From the NCBI GenBank assembly GCA_029449235.1, contig JANATG010000008.1, positions 620,001 through 684,000 on the forward strand: 64,000 bases of DNA. Reading direction: 5' to 3'. Position numbers and translations under genes: made by a program. The notes below the pieces were generated by a model, which made no database searches, was not told where the DNA came from, and saw nothing but the letters and a program-made list of their open reading frames with translations. The stretch comes from Linnemannia schmuckeri (taxonomy: Eukaryota; Mortierellomycota; Mortierellomycetes; Mortierellales; Mortierellaceae). Position 1 is the stretch's first letter, and the number at the start of each line of letters is the position of its first letter. Below are positions 36,234 to 47,226 of the stretch, one piece after another.

Positions 36234-36349
36234 ACTCTGCTCTCTTTCCCATCCTGTCCCACTTTTAGCTCCTTTCACTCCTTTCACTCTCTTCCTTCTC
36301 GCCCTTTTTTTCGCATTTTTTTTTACCATCACGGCCAAAAACAAGAAAA

Positions 36350-38190
36350 ATGACAGTTCCTGCCACATCAGCTGCCGACTTGCAATCACAGTCAGTTCGT
36401 TCCCTTTATGACCAGCTCATCATCCATCTCAAGGATCTTACCTACCTCAACAGTGTCAGTGGTATCCTCCGTTGGGACCAGGAAGTCATGATGCCTAAAA
36501 AGGCTGCTGGTGCCCGTGCTGCGCAAGTAAATAAAACATCGGTGTTCTATCTCTCGATATTTGCAACAAGAGGTTTAGACCTGCAGTTAACAAAGACCTT
36601 TGATAATCCACACCTGTATAGCTGAGTACATTGGCTGGTGTCGCCCATGAGAAAAAGACATCTCCTATTCTTGGAGCCCTGCTGGAGGAATTAGAGCACC
36701 GTAAGACTACCGAGGATTTGTCGGCAATATTTAACTCCTATGAGCTCGCCAACATCCGCCTTGCTCAAAAGGATTACAAGGAGAAGACTGTCCTACCCTC
36801 GGACATTGTCAAGTCTATCGCCGCTCTGAACTCCAAAGCTGTTATCGCCTGGGTCGAGGCCCGCAAGGAGTCGGAATTTTCCAAGTTTGCGCCCTACCTT
36901 CAGGACCAAGTCAACGTTCTTCGCCAGAAGGTTGCCTATATGATCAAAGGCGGTGTCTGTGAGGAGGCTCGTAAGATGAATGAGAAGGCTCGCGCCAGTT
37001 TGGGACTCACCGAGCCAGACGAATGCTATAAGGGATACTACCAGGTCTTGCTGGATGGGTTCGAGCCTGGTTTCAAGGACGATCGTCTGCAGGCTCTCTT
37101 CTCGGATCTAAAGGAGCATTTAGTCCCCCTCATCGCCAAGATCCAGGCCAAGAATTTCCAACACGACAACAGTTACATCGTGGCGGGCTTTGATGTCAAA
37201 CAGCAGATCGAGTTCACGCACCGTATTTCTAAGCAGATTGGTTTTGATACCGATGCTGGTCGTTTGGACGTTTCAACTCATCCATTTACTGGAGGCGCCC
37301 ACCCCACGGATGTTCGTATGACGACTCGCTACACCATCGACAACTTCAAGGAGGGCATCACAGCTACTGTTCACGAGACTGGCCATTCTTTGTATGAGCA
37401 GGGACGTAGTAAAGAGTACCGCGATACTCCTGTCTCTCGGTCACTCTCCCTCGGCATTCATGAGTCTCAATCTCTTCTCTGGTATAATCAAGGGGAAAAG
37501 ATTGTTGTGTATTTCAGTTACTTCGAGATCGACTTCAAAAATCTAATTAACGTTTTCTACACTATTTTTTTAACCAGGGAGCGCATGGTTATGTTGAGTA
37601 AGCCTTTCTGGACCTACGCCCTCCCTCTCCTCAAAGAACAATTCGCCGACCACCAAAACCTCCAAAATATCACCGTAGACCAATCCTACAACGCCTTCAA
37701 CCGCGTCAAGCCCGGCTTCATCCGCTTCCAAGCCGACGAAGTAACTTATCCCATGCATATTATCCTTCGCTACGAGATCGAGAAGGCCCTAATCGAAGGC
37801 GACATTCAGGTCGCTGACGTCCCCGCAGTCTGGAACGCCAAAATGAAGGAGTACTTCGGTCTTGAAGTCCCCGAACACAGCGCGGGTTGTTTACAGGATA
37901 TCCACTGGTCCAGCGCCGCTATCGGTTATTTCCCCACCTATACCTTAGGATCGATCTATGCGGTTCAGATCTTTGATGCTGCCAAGGAGGCGATTCCTGG
38001 GCTGGAGGAGCATTTGAAAAAGGGAGAGTTCCATGTACTGAAGGAGTGGCTGAACAAGAATGTGCATGAGCAAGGGTCGTTGAGAGAGTCTGGGGATGAG
38101 TTGGTGCTTGCATTGACGGGTAAGCAATTGGATAGTTCATTGTATGTCAAGTACTTGACTGAGAAGTATACTGCCATTTATGACCTTTGA
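36350..38190 (+). CDS. M32 metallocarboxypeptidase, tandem copy 4
   Basis: Exons 36350-36526, 36622-37481 and 37578-38190 give 549 residues. HETGH and HESQS are intact. It resembles copy 1 most in exon 2 (LSTLAGV, DQVNVLRQKVAY, GGVCEEARK). Some otherwise fixed residues differ: VEPGFIRIEADE of copies 1 and 2 reads VKPGFIRFQADE, and EVTED reads EVPEH. Intron 2 is 96 nt, a multiple of three without a stop, so a transcript that kept it would still be translated with 32 extra residues after the SLLW block. All siblings have intron 2 at this place, so splicing is expected. Confidence 0.93.
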
Positions 38191-38816
38191 TACCCCATCC
38201 CATCCCGTCTTCTGCTTATCGATATACAAATAAGAATATTGCAACGAAATTTGACCGTCGTACTGTTAATGTTTTTTTGAAGAATCCGTTTTTATTTTCT
38301 CGGGAAGGATAATTTCTACAGGGGACAGACACCTAGTCACTCCTATAACTCTCCGTACATCCTCTGTTCGGCATCGCCAAATGAACGGGCAGTTCGGCCC
38401 GTTCCAATGGTAGTACACGAAAATCAAAAATGGGACGCGTTGAAGGCGTGCATGAATTCGGATTCATTTTTTTTTTGTGTTCATTTCCATATTTGCAGTG
38501 GAGGCAAACTTTTTCATTTCCTATCTAGACGAAATGCCAAAAGTCCCCGCGGGGGGGGGGGGGGTGGGGTTTTGGCGCTTTGTTATATTATCATACCATT
38601 AGATGATGGCTAATGCCGCTTGAAAGATATATGGGAATCTTCTTGTTTCCCGCAGTAAATGATAGTTGCATCCAGGAGCCCGCTCACTTGTACTGAGGCC
38701 ATTTGATATTTATTCAATGCGTTCATCTTATCTCATTCCATTACGAAAAATTAAGGATGTCACATTCGTACTTTAGCCTCATAATACAAACATTCCAGTA
38801 CACAGGCACGTTTACG
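38191..38816. other. Spacer between M32 copies 4 and 5
   Basis: This 626-bp spacer contains a G-rich tract at 38551-38568. It lacks a good TATA box at the spacing seen for copies 1-4; only ATATTTAT near 38706 is present. Confidence 0.5.
38551..38568 (+). repeat. G-tract (G14 T G4)
   Basis: A run of 14 G, one T and four G follows CCCCGC. It could form a G-quadruplex, and it is hard to sequence accurately. Confidence 0.8.
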
Positions 38817-40694
38817 ATGACCGTTCCTGCCACTACCACCTCCCACCTTCTGTGAGTTGGCCTCCAAGTCCACTCGAGTGCTCTTTGATCAACTTGTAGC
38901 TCTTCTCAAGGATGCTGCTCACATATATGGTATCTCCGATTTACTCAAGTGGGACCAGTTAGTCACCATGCCCAAGAAAGCCGAAGATGCTCGAAGCAAC
39001 CAGGTAGGCTCGCGACCTTCCTTGAAGCACACCCTTACACGTGTTCCTACACGTCATTTTTCCTTTCTTATCTCGCGACCCTGATTCTTGCATATGAAAA
39101 ACAAAGATTTCCTTAATGGTAACAAAGATATTTGAGTGCACTGGAAGCTACTCTTCACGACATAAAGACTTCGCCCGTACTGGGAGCACTGCTGGAAGAG
39201 CTTGAGCGACGACGACTGACCGAGGACCTGTCATTCGTGTTGAACCCCTATGAGCTGGCCAATATTCGTCTCGCCCACAAGGCTTACAGAGTAGCAACCC
39301 TTGTGTTCAAGGATGTTATTAGAGCTTGTTGAATGCGAGTGCAAAGCCTTCCGGCGCTTGGGTTGAAGCCCGTAAGGAGTCCAGCTTCTTCAAGTTTGCA
39401 CCCTTCCTTGAGGGACAGGTCAGGCTCATTCACCAGTCGGTGTTCTACAAGATCAAAGGTGGGATTTATGAGGAGGCACGCAAGATCAACAAGAAGGCAC
39501 GCGCCAGTCTGGGTCTCCCAGACGAGGACGAGTGCTACAAGGGCTACTACCAGGTCTTGCTCAACCAATACAAATCCGGGTTTAAAAACGACCGCCTCCA
39601 AGCCTTGTTCGCGACCTGAAGAAGGGCCTCATCCCCTTTATCGCCAAGATCGCGGCCGAGAATTTCCAGCACGAGAATGCGTTCATCAAGGGCGATTTCG
39701 ATATCAAAAAGCAGACTGAGTTCTCCCACAAGTTCCCGACTCAGATGGAATTCGACATGGATGCTGGCCGTTTAGATGAGTCGACTCATCTGTTCTGCAG
39801 TAATGCTCATCTCACTGACGTCCGCCTGACGACACGCTATGCACTTGGTAACTTCCAGGAGGGTATCACCAGCACTATCCACGACACTGGCCACGCCCTT
39901 TATGAGCAGGGCCGTAACAAGGAATACCTTAATACTCCCGTATCCCAGCTTCTTTCAATCGTCCTTCACGGGTCTCAGTCTCTTCTTCGGTATGAAATAT
40001 GGTTGTCGTTGACAATGCCTCAGAAATAGATCTGTTAACTAACAATTCTAATATCCTATTATTTTTTAAAATTTTTTCTAGGGAGCGAATGGTTTTGCTG
40101 AGCAAGCCCTTCTGGACTTATACCCTCCCCCTTCTCAAGAATCAGTTCGCTGATCACGACAATTTCCGAGCTGTCACTGTGGACCAGTTTTACCTCGCCT
40201 TCAACCGTGTCGAGCCTACCCTCATCCGCCTCGAGGCCGACGAACTGACATACCCCATGCACATCATCCTCCGCTATGAGATTGAGAAGGCTCTGATCGA
40301 GGGCGAAATCGATGTTGCCGACATCCCTGCTCTCTGGAACGCCAAGATGAAAGAATACCTCGGTCTCGATGTCACAGAGGATCGTCTGGGCTGTTTGCAG
40401 AATATCCACTGGTCTGTTGGTATCATGGACTACTTCCCGACCTGCACTTTGGGATCCATCTACGCCGTCCAGATCTATACCCAAGCCAAGGAGGAGATTC
40501 CCGATTTGGACGATCACCTGGTCAAGGGCGATCTTCTTGTGCTGAAGGAGTGGCTGAACAAGAATGTACACGAGCAGGGCTCGTTGCACGAGTCGGGTGA
40601 TATTTTGGTCTTTCATCTCACTGGCAAGCCCCTGGGCGGTTCTTTTTATGTTAAGTACCTAATCGACAAATACACCACCATTTACAATCTTTAA
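38817..40694 (+). pseudogene. Decayed M32 carboxypeptidase, tandem copy 5 (class B)
   Basis: The gene aligns end to end with copy 3 but is broken. The start frame meets TGA at 38853 after 12 codons; the true frame resumes just after. Exon 1 ends at 39003 with a normal donor, but the expected acceptor before the exon 2 TTG (39132) reads AT instead of AG. Two further frameshifts lie near 39325 and at 39613-39614 (one G lost). The catalytic Glu is Asp (HDTGH, codon 39883), the third zinc ligand is Gly (HGSQS, codon 39970), and GYFPTY reads DYFPTC. Exon 3 (40082-40694) is still fully open at 613 nt, so decay is fairly recent. Confidence 0.93.
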
Positions 40695-41399
40695 ACGTTT
40701 ATCTTATTCGCCCTCATCTCCCCAAAATAAAACGTGTTTTCTTTTACCTTGGTGGCAATATCATCTACCATTTTTTTTTGAGATCCACTGACTTACAATC
40801 GCTATCTCGCTCATTCTTTTGTAGCAACTCATTCTTGACACATCCCAGAGCAGCTTGAAGCCTGAGTTAAGACAAGCTGGGGTGGGGCTATTGAGGAAGC
40901 AGAGGTGTGATCTCTCACGGAAATGTTGGTCGTGGCGACTTCTAGAACGAGATCCTGCTCCAATTCAACAGTCCGATTCAGCGCATTCGCGTCAGGTGCA
41001 GAGGTCGGCGATGGTGGTGACAATGGCTGGGTCAGCAGGGGTAAAAAAGGAATTATTTTGTGTGCATCCTCAGCGCGAGAATTGTTTTTTTTTGTCGGAC
41101 TGGGCAAGCCACGGTGACCTGATCACAATCAATCATATCGGTAGGGAGCGTCGTTCCTACTCAGCTGCTCCTGGTACAACTTAAACGAAAAAAAAAGACA
41201 GCCGAAATGAAAATTAGTAGCAAAATGTCAAATTGGTGGTGAAACTTGTCCAACAGAAAATGGTTGGCTGAAAAGGAGAACGACAATGAGCAAGGTTGCA
41301 TAGAGAAAACAGCATGCATCAAAAGATCTTCAAAAAAAAAAGGGAAAAGGATGTGGGATAACAATACGGCCACATCGCGCATCCGAAAGGTCTAGATTC

Positions 41400-41450
<51 letters not shown>

Positions 41451-41802
41451 TTTCAGGGCTGCGCGTGAGCGGGGCTGAGGAACGGCTGTCAGGCACAAAG
41501 CAAAACAAAGTAAAATAAAACGACTGACTTCTTCTGTCGACATTATCGCTTTCATCCTTTGCTTTCAGCTAAAAGAAAAACGTTCGGAGAATTCGATGCC
41601 GAGTCCCTCATTCAATCTTCCCTTCTTAACTTTCTTTTTTTTCTCTCATTCGCAACTCATTCCTATGCAGCCATCTCTTCACTTTCAACGTTCATCTCAT
41701 CCTCTCTACATTCCTCATTCCCCTTCTATTCGGGACTCACTCTCGACAACCGTTGTGTGACAGCACGAGCGAGCGAATCAGTAACACGAAAGTACTGCCA
41801 AA
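40695..41802. other. Intergenic region M32 copy 5 / TOK channel gene
   Basis: This 1.1-kb gap has a T48 run at 41401-41448 and the CT-rich leader of the channel gene. On the minus strand, 41035-40829 stays open and looks protein-like after a CTGAC...CCCAG acceptor, but I could not build a gene from it. Confidence 0.45.
41401..41448. repeat. T48 homopolymer
   Basis: The longest homopolymer of the window: 48 T without interruption, 355 bp before the channel start codon. Confidence 0.9.
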
Positions 41803-44800
41803 ATGGAGGCAAACGTAACAGGAGGCACCGACAGCGACAACAACTACAACTCCGAGAAAATTCACACAGGATCATCGCAGAAAGCATCAAAACGCCTCGC
41901 TTTCCTACAGACTCTTCGTTTCAAGGATCGTCTTCAACCCAGGCCTATGCGCCCCTCAAAGCACCATGTTCCTATTGATACGGATGAACTCGAGGCGAAT
42001 TATCGGATTATGCCCCTGGCAATTGGATGTATTATTCCTGTAATGTCAACGATGCATCTCCTTTTCGTTCTCGCATAATATAAAGAAGAAAAAGCGGATG
42101 TTCACTAAATCAACACATTTTATCCTATGTAGGCCTCAATCTTGATCAATGTCCCGTCGCTGACATCCGAATGGGTCGGGCGCCCAGAGTACGACCCCAC
42201 GACGGAGACATGGGGTCCACCAACTGAGATCCCTATCCCCCACTGGATGAGCAGCATGGTGATTGCTGCGCTTGTTATGGCCATCGTCTGCAACTTGTGC
42301 GTCTTGTCTCGGTTCTTGGAAAGGCATATTTGGCACAGTGTTGTCCTCAGCCTGATCACCGCCTCTCTTCAAGGTTAGATATTCTTAACTGGTCTTCACC
42401 AAATCGAACACGGCAAACGACTTTATCTCACCCCGAAGCTCGTCGCCTGAATATAACATAGATGTACTGTGTATCGGAGCAATTATCCCGTTTTGCCTGA
42501 TGTACCCGACATCAGAGGGATATGTCTACCTGGAAGGGTTCTGGTCCATGGTTGCTTCATTATCCTTCTCCACTACCGCTACTGTTCTGATCTCAATTGA
42601 CCTACATCGGACCCCCCAGTTTCGTCTGCAAGGCTCAGGAGTGACACACAAGCAGCGAATGCTGATTGCCCAAGCTATGGCTTTTTGCTTCTACCTGGCC
42701 ATTGGTGCGCTTATTTTTATCTGGATCGAAGACTGGACCTTCCTCGAGGCACTGTAGGAGGCTCCTCTATCATAAATGGCCGTCTGTGTCTTATTGGTCT
42801 TAACCTCAGGCCACTCACTCACTTTTTACGTTTTGGGTACTTCTTTCTTTGCGCTAGGTTCTTCGTTATGATCACAATTACGACCATTGGATTCGGTGAT
42901 ACCGTGCCGAAAACCGCCGGTGGTCGAGTCTTTGTTGTGTTTTATGCCTCAGGCGGCATCGTTCTTTTTGGTAGGAGCTTAATTTTTAAGATACATATTG
43001 TCGCATGCCAGGATTGTGACGAGTATTTCAATTAATTGTCATCTTAATTTCGTTCCATAGCGATGGCGGTGAACGCTATCCGCTATGTCATTTTGGAGGA
43101 TTTGCACCGCCAGTTTGCCGTTCGGGCTCAGGAACGCAAGGCCAAGAAGGAGGCGCGACGATTGGAACGAAAGGAAGAACGGCAACGGGAGCTTGAGCGA
43201 CAGAAAAGAGTTCAGGGGACCTTGGAGAATATCCAAAAGATGGAATTGCTGAAGGATCAGGTAGGAGCGGGAACAGAGATGTATCAAAACTCGATATTCC
43301 GCCGGCATTTCACTGTGCCGCATGAGACCACTATTCGCTTGCCAGCGCTCTTTCATCCACAAGGATCTGTGCCCAACCCAAAGGAGCAGAGGATACCAAG
43401 CATCTCTATTACCGATGTGCCAAACAAGGAGACAATCCTAGCTAATGAGGCGTCGATCAAGACAAATTTGGAGGAGTCCGCTCGACTGGTTGATTTGTCA
43501 AGTCGTGATGTGCCTGCACGCCTCCTTACCTCGGAACCAAGGATAGCTCAGAGCAAGGGAGCGCTTGCGGACGAAATGGAGCCGAGTGCCAATCGATATA
43601 ACTCCGCTGGTAACATCAACGCGACTCGAACTGACAGTCATCACTATGGCCAGAGAATGCACGAGAAACTATTTGAACTGGTTGTTCGATGGTATTATAT
43701 CTTCGGTCGGGCGTGCGGGTTCAAAGAGGCTGCCAACTGTGCCAGCATTGCCGCTCCCATGGCGAGTCTAAAGAAGCAACGAGAAGCCGACAAAGAGTTG
43801 GCCTACAAGGAGAGCATGCAGGAGTACCGGCGTCGGTTGCGGTTCAGCTTCGCAATCTTCATGTGTTTCTGGCTCGCCGGGGCGGCCATCTACCAGACGC
43901 TGGAGCCGTGGAGCTATGGACAGGCGATGTACTTCAGCTTCATTGCGTTCTCGTCTATCGGGTATGGCGATTTGGTGCCGCTGTCGCTTGCTGGTCGGGC
44001 AATCTTCCTGGCGTATTGCCTGGTCGGAGTCGTGACACTGACGTCGCTGGCTTCGTTGATCTCGGAAGTCCTCAGCAAGTCACTGCGAAGGCATGTCGTC
44101 GAGACCCAACTTCGACGAAGCGAGCGTTTTATGGAGCAAAAACCGAACGTCAGCAATCGACGAGCGAGTGATGCTGATCTGGAGCAAGGGGATGTATTTG
44201 CGGAGGTACTGGAGAATGAGCAGACGAGAGAGGATGACCAACAGGAGGAACGATTGCAGACTTTGCGGATTCTTGCTTCCACCGTTGCCACTGAACATTT
44301 AGACGCACCTGGGAGTGACGATACCTGTCAAGGCAGTCTCCGGAATCTCGTTCAGGTCTCGCGCGACTTTGACATACTGCTGCAAAAAGTTCTCGGTCTC
44401 GATCACGCCTCGCCTAATAGTGTCGCCACCAACGCGCTTACTGCTCCGTCGAGCACAATACCTACCATTGTTGCAACGGATAAAAAGGCCAAAGCACAGG
44501 TCCCGCTAATCCCCGACAAGATTCTGGACTACCTGGAGAAGGAAGAGGAGGAGTTTGGCGATCCGTCGTTTCTCAGCCCGTCCATCTCACGAGACATTAC
44601 GTCAACAAGCTCGATCCACAGGAATTCAATTGCGACACTGGGACAGAACTTTATGGACCTTAAAGCGAACGGTACTTATCATGGAGCCGGCCCCTCATCA
44701 ACATCCATCTCTTCACCATCATCGGAATCGCAGTTCAACATCAGGGCTTGGTCAAAAGGCTCTTCGACTGCATCGACAAAGAACCATTCGGACAACGAAA

Positions 44801-45630
44801 GACACCATCCACTCCAAAGTCGACTCAAGACATCTCAACCTCTTCGTCACACTACACAACCGGCACCAGTTCCACAACCTGCCAATGACAGACCATCTAC
44901 AACAACTACTCACCGCCACAATCATGATGGAAGTGTCACGATCTCCGCGATCCATTGGAAGCACCTCATCGAGTACTCGAAGCAGTTCCGGATCCTCACA
45001 GACACTTGTGACGAGGCGCTACAAAAGCTGTTGGCCTGGGAGGCAGCAGAGAGAAAGAGGCGGCTGAGACAAAAGCAGGCCAAGGAGCGCCAAAGGCGTC
45101 TGCTGCAAGCAAGGAGGAGGCGGTTGTTCGAATTGGGTGGCACTTATGGAGCAATTGACGATGGGATCGAGGATGAAGCTGAGCTGGAGGAACTAGATGG
45201 CTGGTGTGATGAGGGAAGTGATACTGACGAGGATGACGAATATGAAGAAGACGATGATGGGGACGATGCCGATGAGGTGGATAAGAATCAAGAAGGGATC
45301 GCAAGAACGCTTCTGGAGACCATAGAAACTGCTCCAGATAGTCAGACTCGTCGACCTAGAGGTCAAGCGCGGGTAGCTGGAGCGCCGATCCATCAATGGC
45401 GTCACCGTTCGAGATCAAGGCCACCTGTTGCTGCGAGTGGAGATGGATGGCCAAATGTCGATAGTGCTGATATTGGAATCATTAGTGATGAGATGCGCAA
45501 GGGTTCTGTAGAGGACGATTCTTTCAATACTGCTGTTGTCAAACTGTCGAGTGAGTCTGACAGGATACCAAGAGCGTTACATCATAGTCGAGGTCCTAGA
45601 GAGCGCAGGAGGTCGACGAGCAGAGGTTGA
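41803..45630 (+). CDS. TOK-type two-pore-domain potassium channel
   Basis: Exons 41803-42039, 42133-42373, 42462-42753, 42858-42970 and 43061-45630 give 1,150 residues. Eight hydrophobic segments and two pore loops with filter motifs TTIGFGD (exon 4) and SSIGYGD (exon 5) give the 8TM/2P plan unique to fungal TOK1 channels, outward-rectifying K+ channels of the plasma membrane. Order: TM1-5, P1, TM6, a charged coiled-coil-like linker (KAKKEARRLERKEERQREL...) of about 250 residues, TM7, P2, TM8, and a roughly 500-residue cytosolic tail with Arg-rich and Asp/Glu-rich patches. Linker and tail are much longer than in yeast TOK1. The TGA at 45628 is followed by 70 more open codons. Confidence 0.9.
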
Positions 45631-46160
45631 GACGTCAAGTTTGGTCATACATCTGGGTCACCGTCTGCTGAGCAGAGGCTCGGATCTGCGGCTGCGTCAA
45701 GGCGACCACCTCTTCCTAGCATTCATACCAATGAGGTTCCTTCATTTATGTCATCAGAAGGAGAGGAAGGGTTGACTGCCAAGACGATCATTAAAACAAC
45801 CTTAGTAATTCTGTCATCTGACATATTCACTAGTGCTGCATAAGAATAAAAAAAGATTCTTTTGGAGGATTGCACAGCCAATGGAAGGAGCAGAGGGCGC
45901 CGATGATGACGGACAGCACCGTTAAGTGCCGTTGAAACCGATCTTACCGACCGCTGCTTATGATTTGGTGGCGTGCATGAATGATTTGATTCGCACATAA
46001 AAAAATTTAAATACTTTGCGACTTTTTTGTCGGGAGAGAACTTTCCATTTTATACTCTTCCTTTTCCCGCCATTTTGGCCCTCAGCTTTCTTTTCTTCCT
46101 CACTTTCAACATTGCCTGTACTGTACATACTACATACACCTAATAACTCACTTTTGCAAC
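45631..46160. other. Intergenic region with post-stop open frame
   Basis: The first 210 nt (45631-45840) continue the channel's reading frame after its TGA, ending at TAA 45841 with an AATAAA-like signal right after. The remainder is the promoter of the WW-domain gene, with TTTATACTC near 46049. Confidence 0.6.
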
Positions 46161-47034
46161 ATGGGTTCATGTTTAAGCTCGCACTCTGGTAGAAGCGGAG
46201 CCGTATCTCGCCCAATGGGTCCTCCTCCAGCTCTTCCCACCCCACGATCCTACGACCTTCCCAAAGGATGGTAAGAACACAAACATGAAAGACGAAAGGC
46301 ATTAATTGTATTCAGGAGCAGATGTCAAAAAGGAACTGATGGACCATATTATTAATTTCACATTTAGGTTATGCCAATACGATCCTCAGAGCAAACACCT
46401 CTTCTACATCAACACTGCAACCGGACAGCGACAGTGGGAGCACCCTAACGGACCAATTTCAAGCGCAAACGACGCAGCTCAGTTCCGCGAGCAGATGAAT
46501 CTATATGAACAACAGCTCGCTAACTACAACCGTGGAGGAGGAGGGTACCAACAACAGATGAGCCAGCAACAGCAACAGCAGCAGTACTACCAACGAGGCA
46601 ACCAAGGTTACGGCAATGGCATGATGAGCGGTAGCAGTGGTTTCGGCCGTGGGGGAGGTAGAATGGGCGGTATGGCCAAGGGAGGAATGATGGGTCTCTT
46701 GGCCGGTACGTTTATTGGTAACCAGTTTGGTCAGCATCACGGAGGAAATGGGTATGGAGGTGGTGGGTATGGAGGAAACGGCGATCAGAGCTATAATAAT
46801 GATGGTGGTGGCTTCTTTGGAGGCAATGATGGATATGGAGGTGGGTATAGTGGAAATGGCGACTATGATAATAGTAACAATGGCGGGTTCTTTGATCAAA
46901 GTGGCAATAACGGTGGTAACGACTTTTTCGGAGACGGTGGTGGGGGGTTCTTTGACCAGAGCGGTGGTGGTGATAGCAGCTTTTTTGGCGGCGGCGGCGA
47001 TTCTTTTGGTGATTCTCTGGCTCCTAGTTGGTAA
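46161..47034 (+). CDS. WW-domain, Gly-rich protein with MGSC N-terminus
   Basis: Exons 46161-46270 and 46368-47034 give 258 residues. One WW domain crosses the splice junction: LPKGW in exon 1, then QYDPQSKHLFYIN and QRQWEHP in exon 2 (about 33-62). WW domains bind Pro-rich ligands. The start MGSCLSS fits N-myristoylation at Gly2 (Ser6 in place) with palmitoylation at Cys4, which predicts membrane anchoring. A Gln-rich stretch follows, then a short hydrophobic glycine-zipper-like segment (MMGLLAGTFIGNQFG). The last 110 residues are Gly/Asn/Phe/Asp-rich repeats (GGFFDQSG, GGDSFF). The start was placed at the ATG that gives both the lipidation motif and the full WW domain. Confidence 0.85.
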
Positions 47035-47104
47035 AATTGTAGATCACTGTCGGCTCTCTTGCAATAATAAACAGTCCCGAGATATTTTTTTTTGTTATTT
47101 GCAG

Positions 47105-47110
47105 ACGCGT
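47105..47110 (+). promoter_or_regulatory. MCB-like element upstream of CDT2
   Basis: ACGCGT, the core site of the MBF cell-cycle factor, lies 117 nt before the CDT2 start. The hexamer also occurs elsewhere in the window, so this is suggestive only. Confidence 0.35.
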
Positions 47111-47226
47111 TTGACTTTGACCCTGTTCTCCCTCTTTCGCTTGACATCTCCGCTTCGTCCTCACTCTCCTCTCCACTCTGCCCACTCCTCTCGTCGCTCA
47201 ACTCCCCACTCTCTCCTCTCTACGCA

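Larger units (their letters stand above)
35529..36349. other. Spacer between M32 copies 3 and 4
   Basis: This 821-bp spacer holds a T run at about 35550-35577, a (TTTTG)n microsatellite at 36028-36053 and a TATA-like element at 36227. No gene is seen. Confidence 0.5.
27669..40694 (+). repeat. Tandem array of five M32 carboxypeptidase genes
   Basis: Five head-to-tail copies span 13 kb. Each has three exons, with intron 1 (phase 0) after the EQ/NQ/AQ residue that ends exon 1, and intron 2 (phase 2) inside the same Trp codon. Exon 3 is exactly 613 nt in all five. Exon 2 is 851 nt in copy 1 and 860 nt in copies 2-4. No unrelated gene interrupts the array; spacers are 0.6-1.1 kb. Confidence 0.95.
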
